Of a stretch of 64,000 nt of DNA, positions 27,037 through 36,187 are shown in pieces. A program made the position numbers and the translations under genes. The first letter of the stretch is position 1. Every line of letters begins with the position of its first letter. A model generated the notes under the pieces. It made no database searches, was not told the DNA's origin, and worked only from the letters and a program-made list of their open reading frames with translations. The stretch is taken from positions 280,132 through 344,131 of the forward strand of contig JAPOYR010000013.1 of assembly GCA_026706485.1 (NCBI GenBank). The letters run 5' to 3'. This DNA is from Chloroflexota bacterium (GTDB lineage: Bacteria; Chloroflexota; UBA11872).

Positions 27037-28119
27037 ATGCGTTGGAAGCTGGGGTTGATCCTAATGATGGTGGCGGTCTTCGTCGTCGCCGTCGCCGCAT
27101 GCGGCGAGGACGCCGAGGAAATGGTGGAAGAGGAGCCGATGGTCAGTCGCCTCGCCACCGTACAGGAGCGCGGACACGTCATCTGCGCCAGCCGCAACGA
27201 CGTTCCCGGCTACGGCTCGCTGGACGCCAACGGTCGCAACGTCGGCTTTGACATTGATCTGTGTCGCGCCGTTGCCGCCGCCGTGCTCGGTGACGCCGAA
27301 GCGATCGAAATCGTACTGATCACGGCAGCTGAGCGTGGCCCGACGATCCAGTCCGGCGACGTGGACCTGCTGGTCCGCACCGTGACCTGGACCACCTCCC
27401 GCGACGCCGGGTGGGGCAACTACATCCACACCACGTTCTACGACGGCCAGGGCTTCATGGTCTCCAAGGACCTTGGGGTCAACTCCGCCTATGAGTTGGG
27501 CGGCGCCTCGGTCTGCGTCACCAGCGGTACGACCACTGAGCTGAACATGGCCGACTTCTTCCGCCAGAACAACCTCGAGTACAACCCGATCGTGTTCGAG
27601 GACACCGATGTCGTGCTTGACGCCTACCAGGAAGGCCAGTGCGATGTCTTCACCAACGACCGCTCGCAGCTGGCTGCGCTCCGCAGCGCGCTGCCGAACC
27701 CGGGCGACCACGTGATCCTTCCGGAGACCATCTCCGAGGAGCCGCTTGGTCCGGTCGTCCCCCACGGTGACGAGCAGTGGTTCGACCTGGTGAAGACGGT
27801 GATCGCCGGGATCATCTACGCCGAGGCCTACGGCGTGAACAGCGGCAACGTCGCGGCCATGGCCGCCGGCGACAACGTCAAGGTCAAGCGCCTGCTGGGT
27901 ACCGAGGGCAGCTTCGGTCAGGAAACCCTCGGCCTGAGGGAGACCTTCATGCAGGACGTGATCAACAGCGTCGGCAACTACGGCGAAATCTACAACCGCA
28001 ACCTCGGTCCCGAGGGCATTGACCTCCCGCGGGAGGGCGGTCGGAACGCGCTGTGGGCCAACGCCCCTTGCACGGATTGCCCGAAGGGCGGTCAGATCTA
28101 CGCGCCGCCGTTGCGCTAG
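27037..28119 (+). CDS. aapJ: Polar amino acid ABC transporter substrate-binding lipoprotein (AapJ-like)
   Basis: A 360-aa family 3 solute-binding protein. The N-terminal helix LGLILMMVAVFVVAVAAC ends in a lipobox with Cys22. The mature part has TVQERGHVICASRNDVPGYG, NVGFDIDLCRAVAAAVLGDA, GDVDLLVRTVTWTTSRDA, GQGFMVSKDLGV and SVCVTSGTTTELNM, typical of AapJ/BztA general L-amino acid binding proteins. I prefer ATG 27037 because CAGGAG lies 6 nt upstream and the lipoprotein signal is then complete. It is first of the aapJQMP-type operon; an intergenic hairpin separates it from the permeases. Confidence 0.92.
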   Translation: MRWKLGLILMMVAVFVVAVAACGEDAEEMVEEEPMVSRLATVQERGHVICASRNDVPGYGSLDANGRNVGFDIDLCRAVAAAVLGDAEAIEIVLITAAERGPTIQSGDVDLLVRTVTWTTSRDAGWGNYIHTTFYDGQGFMVSKDLGVNSAYELGGASVCVTSGTTTELNMADFFRQNNLEYNPIVFEDTDVVLDAYQEGQCDVFTNDRSQLAALRSALPNPGDHVILPETISEEPLGPVVPHGDEQWFDLVKTVIAGIIYAEAYGVNSGNVAAMAAGDNVKVKRLLGTEGSFGQETLGLRETFMQDVINSVGNYGEIYNRNLGPEGIDLPREGGRNALWANAPCTDCPKGGQIYAPPLR

Positions 28120-28147
28120 ATCGATCCCGCGAGAAACGGGATGCAAT

Positions 28148-28175
28148 CCGGGGGGATGCGCCAGCATCCCCCCGG
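28148..28175 (+). promoter_or_regulatory. Intergenic hairpin after aapJ
   Basis: CCGGGGGGATGC (28148-28159) and its exact complement (28164-28175) form a 12-bp stem with loop GCCA, 28 nt after the aapJ stop. A smaller stem ATCCCG/CGGGAT precedes it at about 28124-28141. No U-run follows, so transcription probably continues into aapQ while the upstream mRNA is protected from 3' decay. Confidence 0.75.
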
Positions 28176-28238
28176 CTGCTATCCGGCCTCCGAAGCCGTT
28201 GCCCCCCCGCTAATCGCACCTTCCTGTAGGCTGCCCTC

Positions 28239-29411
28239 GTGAACCGGCTGCTCTACGTCCAAGGCGTCCCGTTCTGGCGCAACGTGGTTGTGTTGCGCTG
28301 GGCGGTGCAGATCGTCTCTGCCGTCCTGGTCATTGCGGTGATCGCCGGGTTCTTCGGCAACGTGTCCAGGGAAATTGCCGCGCGGGACATTCCCTTCGGC
28401 TATGGCTTCCTCGACCGCGAAGCCCAGATTCCCATCGGCGAATCGGTCATCGGCTACCACCCGTCCGACAGCTTTGCCTACGGTCTGCTCGTCGCCGCGC
28501 TCAACACCGTCAAGGCCTCGGTATTGGGCGTGATTCTTGCCACCCTATTCGGCATCGCGGTCGGCGTCGCGCGCCTCTCGCCGAACTGGCTGCTCAACCG
28601 GATTGCCCTCGTCTACATCGAGATCTTTCGCAACGTCCCGCTGCTGGTTCAGTTGCTGTTCTGGTTCCTCATCGTGCTGAGCCTGCCCACCGTGCGCGAG
28701 GGCTACGTCGCGTTTGACGCCTTCTATCTCAGCAACAGCGGCGTCAACCTGCCCTGGCCGGTGCCGCAAGACGGATTCTGGCCCTGGGCGCTGGCAACCG
28801 TCATCGGCCTAATCGTTGCCGTGATCGTGGCCCGTCGCCTGCATTGGCGCGAAACCGAGACGGGCAAGCCCAGCTATCCCGTTCTCGCCGGGCTCGCGAT
28901 CGCCATCGGCGTGGGCGCGATCGCCCTGCTGATCCTCGCGCCGATGACCATCGAGGTTCCCTCCCCCGAAGGCCGGTTTGGACGACTGCAAGGCGGCGCC
29001 GAGCTCAGCGGCAGCTTCACGGCGCTGCTCGTCGGATTGGTGATGTATACGTCGTCGTTCATTGCCGAGATCGTCAGAGCCGGCATCCAGTCCGTCAGCA
29101 AGGGTCAAACGGAAGCGGCGCGCTCGGTGGGGATGTCGGGCATCCTCACGCTGCGGCACGTCACCTTTCCGCAGTCCCTGCGGGTCATCATCCCGCCGAC
29201 CATCAGCCAGTACCTCAACCTCACCAAGAACTCGAGCCTGGCGGCAGCCATCGGCTACCCCGACCTCGTGAGCGTGGCGAGCACCATGACGCAAACCGCG
29301 CCGGCCATCTCGCTGATTCTGGTCGTGATGCTCACCTATCTCGCCATGAGCTTGACCTATTCGCTAATCGGCAACCTGTATAACCGCGCCATCAGGTTCA
29401 AGGGCACATGA
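28239..29411 (+). CDS. aapQ: Polar amino acid ABC transporter permease (AapQ-like)
   Basis: A 390-aa permease. It has an N-terminal helix (VVVLRWAVQIVSAVLVIAVIAGF), LNTVKASVLGVILATLFGIAVGVARLSPNW, the family signature YIEIFRNVPLLVQLLFW, and the ATPase-docking segment AGIQSVSKGQTEAARSVGM followed by FPQSLRVIIPPTISQYLNL. The start is GTG 28239. The long insertion between the first helices and the core is usual in AapQ/BztB. It overlaps the next gene by ATGA. Confidence 0.92.
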   Translation: MNRLLYVQGVPFWRNVVVLRWAVQIVSAVLVIAVIAGFFGNVSREIAARDIPFGYGFLDREAQIPIGESVIGYHPSDSFAYGLLVAALNTVKASVLGVILATLFGIAVGVARLSPNWLLNRIALVYIEIFRNVPLLVQLLFWFLIVLSLPTVREGYVAFDAFYLSNSGVNLPWPVPQDGFWPWALATVIGLIVAVIVARRLHWRETETGKPSYPVLAGLAIAIGVGAIALLILAPMTIEVPSPEGRFGRLQGGAELSGSFTALLVGLVMYTSSFIAEIVRAGIQSVSKGQTEAARSVGMSGILTLRHVTFPQSLRVIIPPTISQYLNLTKNSSLAAAIGYPDLVSVASTMTQTAPAISLILVVMLTYLAMSLTYSLIGNLYNRAIRFKGT

Positions 29412-30625
29412 GCGCCGTCACCGCAGGGGCCATGGACCGCCCGCCGCCCCCTCCGCCTATGACCGTGGGCTTTCTGGGGTGGCTGCGCCAGAACCTCTTC
29501 AGCTCGTGGGGCAACAGCTTGGTGTCGATTGTCCTGGCCGTGGTGCTGGCCTGGGCATTGATCGGGCTCATCAGCTGGGTGATCGTCACCGCCGACTGGT
29601 TGGTCATCACCAGCCGGGTGCAGCTCTACCTGGTGGGGCTCTACCCGCAGGAGGACGCCTGGCGGCCTCAGGTCGCCGTGCTGCTGCTCAGCGCCTTGCT
29701 GGGAATCTCCTGGCGCTCGTGGGGCGGCACGGCTCGCGGATTCGCCGTCGGCTTGAGCGCCGTGGCCCTGATCGTCGGCGTGATCCCACACGGATTGCAG
29801 CCAATCAATCGGATCTTGGTGCTGGCGATCCCGGTGGCCGTCGGCGTTGGCTATTTCCTGGCGGCAGGTTTCTTCGCCGGACGCCCCAGACGCATCGTCG
29901 CCGCCGCGTTCCTGGCCGTGTTTGTCGCCTTGCTGATCATCCGAGGCATCGAGGGTGTGCCCGGCCTTGAGCCCGTCAACACGAATGACGTCGGCGGGCT
30001 GTTGCTCAACCTGCTGCTCGCCCTCTTTGGCATTGGCGCCTCGATGCCCATCGGCATTGGGTTGGCGCTGGGACGGCAGAGCAATCTGCCGGTTGTCAAA
30101 TGGGCCTGCGTCGCGTTCATCGAAGTTATCCGGGGCGTGCCGCTCATCACTCTGCTCTTCATGTCCCGCCACATCCTGCCGCTGACGTTCCCCGAGAACA
30201 TCAAGATCGACACGCTCTACATCACGGGCATCACCATCATGCTGTTCAGCTCGGCCTATATGGCCGAGAACGTGCGCGGCGGCATGGCCGCGGTCGCCCC
30301 CGGACAGACCGAGGCCGCCCGGGCGCTGGGCCTGCGCGGCTGGCAGACCACGCTGCTCATCACGCTGCCGCAAGGTCTCAGAAACATCATTCCGGCCATC
30401 GTGGGGCAGTTCATCAGCCTGTTCAAAGACACCAGCCTCGTCTTCATCATCGGCATGCTGGACCTCGTCGAGATGGGCCGTGTGACCATTCAGTCGAATC
30501 TGGAATTCGTCGACAACGGCCGGGAGGTCTATCTATTCATCGCCGTCGTCTTCTGGATTTTCTGCTTCTCGATGTCGTATGTCAGCCGGCGCATCGAACG
30601 CGCGCTTGGCGTGGGCAGACGCTAG
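29408..30625 (+). CDS. aapM: Polar amino acid ABC transporter permease (AapM-like)
   Basis: A 405-aa permease, the second of the heterodimer. A proline-rich cytoplasmic N-terminus (MDRPPPPPPMTV) leads into about eight hydrophobic helices. Signatures: FIEVIRGVPLITLLFM, MAENVRGGMAAVAPGQTEAARALGL and LPQGLRNIIPAIVGQFISLFKDTSL, as in AapM/BztC. The ATG overlaps the aapQ stop by 4 nt, giving translational coupling. The ATPase gene follows at 24 nt. Confidence 0.92.
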   Translation: MSAVTAGAMDRPPPPPPMTVGFLGWLRQNLFSSWGNSLVSIVLAVVLAWALIGLISWVIVTADWLVITSRVQLYLVGLYPQEDAWRPQVAVLLLSALLGISWRSWGGTARGFAVGLSAVALIVGVIPHGLQPINRILVLAIPVAVGVGYFLAAGFFAGRPRRIVAAAFLAVFVALLIIRGIEGVPGLEPVNTNDVGGLLLNLLLALFGIGASMPIGIGLALGRQSNLPVVKWACVAFIEVIRGVPLITLLFMSRHILPLTFPENIKIDTLYITGITIMLFSSAYMAENVRGGMAAVAPGQTEAARALGLRGWQTTLLITLPQGLRNIIPAIVGQFISLFKDTSLVFIIGMLDLVEMGRVTIQSNLEFVDNGREVYLFIAVVFWIFCFSMSYVSRRIERALGVGRR

Positions 30626-30649
30626 AGCGGCCCGCGGGGGAGATAGACC

Positions 30650-31462
30650 ATGGCCGAAACGAGTCAGACCAACGGTTCCAACGGCATGCCCGAAGACAAA
30701 GCGGCGATCCTCGAGCTGCCGCTCGAGCAGCGCGACGACATCATCGTCTGCGAGGGCGTTCACAAGTGGTTCGGCGATTTCTGCGCCGTCCGCGACGTGA
30801 GCATGCGCGTCAAGCGGGGCGAGGTGGTCGTCATCTTCGGTCCCTCGGGATCGGGCAAGTCCACCTTCATTCGCATGATCAACCGCCTCGAAGAGCACCA
30901 GCAGGGCCGGATCGTGGTCGACGGCATCGAGATGACCAACGACGTGCGCAACCTCGACGCCATCCGCCGCGAAGTCGGCATGGTGTTTCAGCAGTTCAAC
31001 CTCTTCCCCCACATGACCGCCATCAACAACATCATGCTGGCGCCGCAGCGGGTGCGGCACCTCCCCAGGGAAAAGGCCCAAAAGTCCGCGCTTCAGTTGC
31101 TCGAGCGCGTCGGCATCCCCGAGCAGGCGGACAAATATCCAGCCGAGCTATCCGGCGGCCAGCAGCAGCGCGTCGCCATCGCCCGCGCCCTGGCCATGCA
31201 GCCGCAGATCATGCTGTTCGACGAGCCGACGTCCGCGCTCGACCCGGAAATGATCAAGGAAGTGCTGGACGTGATGCGGGAACTGGCCGCCTCGGGCATG
31301 ACCATGCTCTGCGTGACCCATGAGATGGGGTTCGCCCGCGAGGTCGCCGACCGCATGGCCTTCTTCGACGAGGGCGCGCTGGTCGAGCTGGGCCCGCCAT
31401 CCCAAATCTTCAACAACCCGCAGGAAGAACGCACCCAACTCTTCCTCGACCAGATCCTGTAG
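30650..31462 (+). CDS. aapP: Polar amino acid ABC transporter ATPase (AapP/GlnQ-like)
   Basis: A 270-aa ABC ATPase. Walker A is GPSGSGKST, the Q-loop region is [12 protein letters not shown], the ABC signature is [16 protein letters not shown], Walker B is [12 protein letters not shown], and the switch histidine is in [15 protein letters not shown]. The end [19 protein letters not shown] is typical of GlnQ/AapP. About 28 extra residues precede the domain. GGGGGAG lies 8 nt before the ATG. It powers the AapQM channel and is the only transporter ATPase in the window; family specificity makes it unlikely to serve the three Dpp-type cassettes. Confidence 0.95.
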   Translation: MAETSQTNGSNGMPEDKAAILELPLEQRDDIIVCEGVHKWFGDFCAVRDVSMRVKRGEVVVIFGPSGSGKSTFIRMINRLEEHQQGRIVVDGIEMTNDVRNLDAIRREVGMVFQQFNLFPHMTAINNIMLAPQRVRHLPREKAQKSALQLLERVGIPEQADKYPAELSGGQQQRVAIARALAMQPQIMLFDEPTSALDPEMIKEVLDVMRELAASGMTMLCVTHEMGFAREVADRMAFFDEGALVELGPPSQIFNNPQEERTQLFLDQIL

Positions 31463-31495
31463 CAGACCTCCGGTCGGGTCTCTTCGCGCTGCAAG

Positions 31496-31626
31496 GAGAC
31501 CCTTGCGCAACCTTTCAGTCATTCCGGCGAAAGCCGGAATCCAGTCCGGCCAAATCTGGCGGCGCGCCGGGACGTTCGGGTAGGGGCGGGTCTCAGACCC
31601 GCCCTCAGGCAACTCTGAAAGGGGAG
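31496..31626 (+). mobile_element. MITE-like repeat copy, opposite orientation to 11094-11226
   Basis: The left end GAGACCCTTGCGCAA matches the terminal inverted repeat of the intact element. Then follow ATTCCGGCGAAAGCCGGAAT, AATCTGGCGGCGCGCCGG and GTAGGGGCGGGTCTCAGACC, all shared. The right end (about 31609-31626, GAAAGGGGAG) is degenerate and I see no target duplication. It lies in the 289-nt gap between convergent genes; the rest of that gap has no gene. Confidence 0.65.
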
Positions 31627-31751
31627 CACCCGGTTGCGAATCGGCGACTGGAGTTCCCCGTGGGGACATTCGGTCGCTCAGTCGCGGTTTGTCGCAGGCC
31701 TCGCCCTATCGCGCGGAGTTGCTCAGACCTTCCCCGAGCGCCTTCGACCGG

Positions 31752-32753
31752 CTACGCCCCTCCGCCCGGCATCTCGCGCACCTGCGTGGCACTAGCGGCG
31801 CGCAGCGTGACCACGTTTGCCGCGTCCATCGATTCGTTGTCGGGCAACGGCGTCTGGCCCTTCTGCGAGCCCAGCTGCGCCAAGCTCACGAAACCCCGCA
31901 TCTTCTCCGTCTCCTCCAGCGCCTTCAGGTCGCCACCGTAGTAGTCGAACCACGGCAGACCGGCCTCGGTGTAGTCTCGCGCCTTCGGCGGATCGGTCGG
32001 CGGCCGCTCGCCGGTGAGCGCCATCCACTGGGTGGAGTTGGCGATCGTGACGAAACACCGGCTCGCGTGTCGCTGGTCCCAGGCGTCGAGCCCGTATTCG
32101 TCTTCGTAGATTTCCTGCCGCATCCGGCCGCCGGGCGCCAGGCCCATGTCCAGCGGCGCCGACACTTGCACCGGTCCATAGACCACGTCGGCGTCTTCGC
32201 CAGGGTCCGCCACCATCTCCGCATAGCGCTCCGCCTTCATGGGATAGGCGATGATCTGCAAGCCGCCGTGCTCGGCCGCGCCTGTCAACTGCTCCTCGAC
32301 CGAGTAGCCCTCGCCCAGCGGCATGGCCACGAACTGCCGCACGATGCCCTTGGCCACGCAGAAGCCGTCCAGCCACGGCTGCTCCGGCAGCACCAGGTAG
32401 TCCTGAGGGTCCGTGTTGAGGTGGTTCGCCCATGCGTCGCCCGTCAGCGCGCAGGTCTTGCCCGCCGCGATCTTCACGGCGAACGGGTAGCTTTCCGCGC
32501 CGAAGCTGATCCACATGGCCTCGGCCTGGTGCATGGGCATCAACACGCCGCCTCGCTGGAGCCAGTCTCGGGGCGCCTGCCGGGCGTAGTCGTCCAGATG
32601 TCGCAGAGGAAAACTCCCCAGCCCCGGCGGCAGAAAGTAGTCGGCGCCATCATCGGGAATCCGAAGGGTCCGCTGAAAGTCGATCGAGCAGCGGGCCGCC
32701 TCGTGAACCTCGGGAAAGCGAAACACCAGGGACTCATTCTCAAGCGTGATCAT
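31752..32753 (-). CDS. Uncharacterised protein downstream of an XRE regulator
   Basis: A 333-aa soluble protein I do not recognise with certainty. It has no signal peptide or membrane helix. Notable stretches are RQAPRDWLQRGGVLMPMHQA, EAMWISFGAESYPFAVKIAAG, GFCVAKGIVRQFVAMPLGEG, GGLQIIAYPMK, GRMRQEIYEDEYGLDAWD and FVTIANSTQWMALTGE. Codon bias and a good ribosome-binding site (AAGGAG, overlapping the stop of the regulator gene) support a real gene. It starts 14 nt after the regulator's end, so the two are cotranscribed and the regulator probably controls both. No catalytic motif can be assigned. Confidence 0.7.
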   Translation of the reverse strand: MITLENESLVFRFPEVHEAARCSIDFQRTLRIPDDGADYFLPPGLGSFPLRHLDDYARQAPRDWLQRGGVLMPMHQAEAMWISFGAESYPFAVKIAAGKTCALTGDAWANHLNTDPQDYLVLPEQPWLDGFCVAKGIVRQFVAMPLGEGYSVEEQLTGAAEHGGLQIIAYPMKAERYAEMVADPGEDADVVYGPVQVSAPLDMGLAPGGRMRQEIYEDEYGLDAWDQRHASRCFVTIANSTQWMALTGERPPTDPPKARDYTEAGLPWFDYYGGDLKALEETEKMRGFVSLAQLGSQKGQTPLPDNESMDAANVVTLRAASATQVREMPGGGA

Positions 32754-32767
32754 CGATCGCTGGCTCC

Positions 32768-33121
32768 TTACCAGTCACCGTCGCGCACCTCGCGCACGAT
32801 GTGAAGGATGGCGTGGTCGGGCGCATCCTTGAGTTGTCGAATCAGCTCCGCGAACAGGGCGGGGCGCTGGCGGATGACCTCTTGCAAGTCGCGCGACACC
32901 TTGCCCGCCATCGCCAGGAACACGTCGGGGTCCTGGCCCAATTCCTTGGCCAAACGCACCGTCGTGGCCTCCGACGGCGGCGCCACCTGCCCCCGCTCCA
33001 CTTTGCTCAGATAGCTGGGCTCAATGCCGATCCGCCGCGCCACCTGGCGCAACGAATAGCGCCGATCGGTCTCCCGGAGACGCTGCCTGGTGGCCGTGGC
33101 CGCCTCGCCAAAACGTGTCAT
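32768..33121 (-). CDS. XRE-family helix-turn-helix regulator
   Basis: A 117-aa DNA-binding protein. The helix-turn-helix is in RYSLRQVARRIGIEPSYLSKVERGQVAPPSEATTVRLAKELG (about residues 21-62), matching the Cro/CI-type XRE domain; the remainder (VFLAMAGKVSRDLQEVIRQRPALFAELIRQL) is helical and probably dimerises. I choose ATG 33121 (MTRFGEAA) rather than GTG 33139 because the intervening bases form the promoter/operator described separately. It heads a two-gene operon with the protein at 31752-32753. Confidence 0.85.
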   Translation of the reverse strand: MTRFGEAATATRQRLRETDRRYSLRQVARRIGIEPSYLSKVERGQVAPPSEATTVRLAKELGQDPDVFLAMAGKVSRDLQEVIRQRPALFAELIRQLKDAPDHAILHIVREVRDGDW

Positions 33122-33126
33122 AGTTC

Positions 33127-33158
33127 GTACACAGTACACGATTGCCGGGCATTGTCAA
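33127..33158 (-). promoter_or_regulatory. Likely leaderless promoter with overlapping operator for the XRE operon
   Basis: On the minus strand a perfect TTGACA (33153-33158) is followed after 16 nt by TACTGT (33131-33136). The predicted transcription start then falls within a few bases of ATG 33121, giving a nearly leaderless mRNA; no Shine-Dalgarno sequence is present. The -10 box lies inside GTGTACTGTGTAC (33127-33139), a repeated GTGTAC dyad suited to a dimeric XRE protein, which implies autoregulation. Confidence 0.5.
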
Positions 33159-33228
33159 GGCCTGCGTGGCTAGTCGCCCTGGTTCCGTCGTTTCCGCATC
33201 CGGAGTCCGTCGCCTAACCCGTCCGTCA

Positions 33229-33276
33229 TTCCCGCGACGAGCCTGCCCCGTACTCGATACGCGGCGGGAATCCACC
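33229..33276 (+). repeat. Partial repeat copy interrupted by a 26-nt element
   Basis: TCCGTCATTCCCGCGA and GCGGGAATCCACCC are the two arms of the common repeat, but the loop holds GAGCCTGCCCCGTACTCGAT (33239-33258, continuing to 33264). The same 26-nt unit, 24 of 26 identical, is at 63861-63886 inside a different repeat. Confidence 0.7.
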
Positions 33277-33283
33277 CGCTCGG

Positions 33284-36061
33284 CTAGGGCCGTAACCTCA
33301 CACCCAAATCGCCCTCATAGACCTGATACGTCACCGCACCCGTCGCCGAAATCTCCACCTGAAGCACCGGGATGAATCCCACTTCGTCGTGCGCCACGTA
33401 GCTGCCCTTGTCCTCCGCGCGCTTGAGCCGCAGCACCAGCGTCCAGCGTCCCGGGCCAAGTGGCCTCCCGCCCGATTCTCCGAGCACGGTCGCGCGACCA
33501 TCATTCGACCGGGCGGACAAGCTGCCCGAACCCGGGTCGAATTCGTACCGCCCCCTTTGCGTGCCCTCCCACGAGACGAAGTCGCCAGCCATCCACAACA
33601 CGGATGCCGGCCCACCGAACTTGGGGTAGGCGGGGACGCGGGTATCCATCGGAATGACAAACCAATCCTGGCCATTCCAGCGGTCCGTATCGCGGGTGGT
33701 CAGCGAGACCGTGAAGCTGACACGCTCGTCCATGACTTCTCCATCCGACACCTCCACGCTCACTGGCGGCGATGGTGGCGGCGTGAACGGCATGACCGGC
33801 TCGACCGCGCCATCCGGCGAATAGGCGGCCACCCAATCGTTCCACCACACCGGCTGCCGAAACTCCGGGGCAAACATGGACGGTGTAAACCAGAGAGGCA
33901 CGATGACCAAGCTCGGGAGCTCTACCCCAAGCGCCTCGACTCCAAAGTCTGTGCGCAGGGAAATGTGTCCCGGATAGAGCTCACCGACCAGCCGGGCATG
34001 CGGGAGCGCGGACGCCAGGCGCAAGGCGTGCAATTCCTCGGTCGCCGGGGCGAAATACACCGTGGCCGACGGCGGCACAGCTCGTCGCAGCGCCTCGTAG
34101 GACGCCGGCTCCGGAGCTGCCTCAAGCTCCATAAACGCCGGTCGCACTCGATAGAGCGCATCGGACCCATCTCGGATGAGGACTTCGAACAGCCGCGGAT
34201 CATCGAGCCAGTGATTGGCTCGTTCAGGCAGACCGGCGATCCAGGCATCCGTGGCGTGCACGTAGTCAAAGTCCAGCCGCTGGATTGCGGCGGGGTCGAG
34301 ATAGCGGATCGCATCCATGTATTCGGGCCCCGTGCTTGCAGTGGAGTGCACCGCCTGGGTGAAGCCCGCCGCGTTCAGTCGGCCGGTGGCTATAGACATT
34401 GTCTCCTCCTGGGGGGAGAGGATGCGCGCGTCAACGTCTGTGTGGTCGCGGATATAGGCGGCCACGCGGGCTGAATCCAGGCGCGGAAACGCTTGTCGAC
34501 GCCCCGGCTGGCCCGGCTCGGCATTGGCGAGTTGAACTCCGCCGCCGACCGCCGTGCTCAGAGTTCGCACGGGCGTCACGATGGCTGGCCACGTCAGCAG
34601 AGCCACAATCACGGCGGCCGCCGTATAGCGCCAGCGCGGCCGCAAGTCGTGCAGCCGCAGGCTCAGCGCCAGCAGCAGCGCCAGCAGGCCGAAATTGCGC
34701 GCGTGCCCGTCGATTCTGGCGACATCGTGCTGCGCGTGCTCGAACTGCAGCGTGAGGGCCGCAAGCACAAACGCGCCGCTGCCAGCGGCCAGAGCGACAC
34801 AGAGGCGATCGCGACGAGTCAGCAGAAGGGCGGCGCCGGCAACGACAACTGGTCCAAGGCCCAACAGACCGACACCGCCGGCCAGCGCCGTGAAGGATGC
34901 CAGCGACGGCCGTAGAACCGAGTGGTCGATCCATGAGAGGGAGAGGCCGCCCCCCAATCCCCCGGACAGTACGCCCGAAACCACGCCGCCGCCGGTGGCC
35001 AGCAGGAGCGTGGCCAGCACCGGCCCCGACGCAGCCTGCACCACGCCGGCTCTGATCGAGCGTTCGCGCCGGGTTTGCCAGAGGGCGACAACCTCGAGGA
35101 GCCCCCAAAGCGCCAGCACGATCGGCGCCACGGCTTCGTCCACCAGCCCCAGAAACCCGACCAGCAGCGCCAACGCCACAGGGCGCGCCCAACGCCAGTC
35201 CCTGCCATGCACGGCGCGTTCCAGCACCACCAATGCCAGCGCATAGGCCAGCGGAAAGTACGGAAACGTCAAGTTGGGCGGCACGGTTATTTGCGCCCCA
35301 AGTCCATCCACATAAACCGTCGCCAGCGACGCCCGCAAGCCGGGTGCCGGCACTCCCGCCGGTACCGGCACTTGCAGCGTCCCCGGCGAGACTCCGAGAA
35401 ACGTTTGCGTGCCAGCCGCAAGCAGAAGCGGCGCGAGCGCTGCCACGCCCAGCCATGATCCACGTCGGAGCAGCAGCGTCCCCACGATCAGCGCATAGCT
35501 CACAAAGACGTAGGCGCTCAACAGCTCCGTCACCAAGGCCGGATCGGGCCCAACTGGCGGCGTGAGGAATCCAACCAGCAGATCAAAGCCATAGTGATAC
35601 GGGGCAGCCATCCCCGGATGCCAGGGCAACTGCGGCGGATGGAGCCCGCCGGCCCGCATCGTGGAAGCCAGGCCCCACTGAGTGGCCGTATGCGAAATCG
35701 GTTCGAGTTGGCGACCGGCCAACGTGACCAACAACAGCGCCAGAGCCACAACCGCAATTGCCGCCGCTGCCCTTGGTTGCAGGCGAATGCGGTCAGGCGC
35801 ATGCCAGACTAGCCCGGCGCCGGTCGCCAGCACGACTACCCAGCCAACCAACGCCCCTGCGAGTCCAGGAATGAGATAGACGACGAAGTTGACGATCACG
35901 CCCCAAACGCCGAGGCCGATCACGAGACCCTGCGCCAGCGCCAATACGTCGTCGGTCTGCCGCAGCGCCACTCGCGCGATCAAATAGCCGACGCCAGCCA
36001 GGACCAAGAGTTCCGCCGCGAACAGCAGCAATCCTGGGACTATTGCGAAATCAACGAGCAT
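33284..36061 (-). CDS. Large polytopic membrane protein, tandem paralogue 1
   Basis: A 925-aa protein. The first ~500 residues contain around a dozen hydrophobic helices (GLLLFAAELLVLAGVGYLIA, LAGALVGWVVVLATGAGLVW, AAIAVVALALLLVTLAG and others); the last ~400 are mostly soluble and beta-rich, probably extracytoplasmic. Conserved with the neighbour: PWHPGMAAPYHYGFDLLVGF, GPDPALVTELLSAYV, ATVYVDGLG, DGHARNFGLLALLLALS, ARILSPQEETMSIATGR, YVHATDAWIAGLPERA and DFVSWEGTQ. Architecture recalls multi-pass GT-C-type glycosyltransferases with a periplasmic domain, but I see no proven catalytic Asp/Glu motif, so function is unassigned. Confidence 0.8.
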   Translation of the reverse strand: MLVDFAIVPGLLLFAAELLVLAGVGYLIARVALRQTDDVLALAQGLVIGLGVWGVIVNFVVYLIPGLAGALVGWVVVLATGAGLVWHAPDRIRLQPRAAAAIAVVALALLLVTLAGRQLEPISHTATQWGLASTMRAGGLHPPQLPWHPGMAAPYHYGFDLLVGFLTPPVGPDPALVTELLSAYVFVSYALIVGTLLLRRGSWLGVAALAPLLLAAGTQTFLGVSPGTLQVPVPAGVPAPGLRASLATVYVDGLGAQITVPPNLTFPYFPLAYALALVVLERAVHGRDWRWARPVALALLVGFLGLVDEAVAPIVLALWGLLEVVALWQTRRERSIRAGVVQAASGPVLATLLLATGGGVVSGVLSGGLGGGLSLSWIDHSVLRPSLASFTALAGGVGLLGLGPVVVAGAALLLTRRDRLCVALAAGSGAFVLAALTLQFEHAQHDVARIDGHARNFGLLALLLALSLRLHDLRPRWRYTAAAVIVALLTWPAIVTPVRTLSTAVGGGVQLANAEPGQPGRRQAFPRLDSARVAAYIRDHTDVDARILSPQEETMSIATGRLNAAGFTQAVHSTASTGPEYMDAIRYLDPAAIQRLDFDYVHATDAWIAGLPERANHWLDDPRLFEVLIRDGSDALYRVRPAFMELEAAPEPASYEALRRAVPPSATVYFAPATEELHALRLASALPHARLVGELYPGHISLRTDFGVEALGVELPSLVIVPLWFTPSMFAPEFRQPVWWNDWVAAYSPDGAVEPVMPFTPPPSPPVSVEVSDGEVMDERVSFTVSLTTRDTDRWNGQDWFVIPMDTRVPAYPKFGGPASVLWMAGDFVSWEGTQRGRYEFDPGSGSLSARSNDGRATVLGESGGRPLGPGRWTLVLRLKRAEDKGSYVAHDEVGFIPVLQVEISATGAVTYQVYEGDLGVRLRP

Positions 36062-36187
36062 TCAGGTCAGTACCCACGCCGACATCGGTGAAGCCCAGGG
36101 TAGGACTCCTATCCACGGTCCGCGGTCCGCGGCTCCAGTTGCGCATGGCGCACGCGCGACGCATACATCCGTCGTGCCGACCATGGT

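Noticed and set aside
28148..28175. Rho-independent terminator after aapJ
   Set aside because: The stem is strong but no run of T follows, and the permease and ATPase genes continue in the same operon without another visible promoter.
30650..31462. ATPase serving the three Dpp-type cassettes
   Set aside because: It is of the GlnQ/AapP type with 24-nt spacing to its own permeases; Dpp/Opp ATPases have a distinct C-terminal extension that is absent here.
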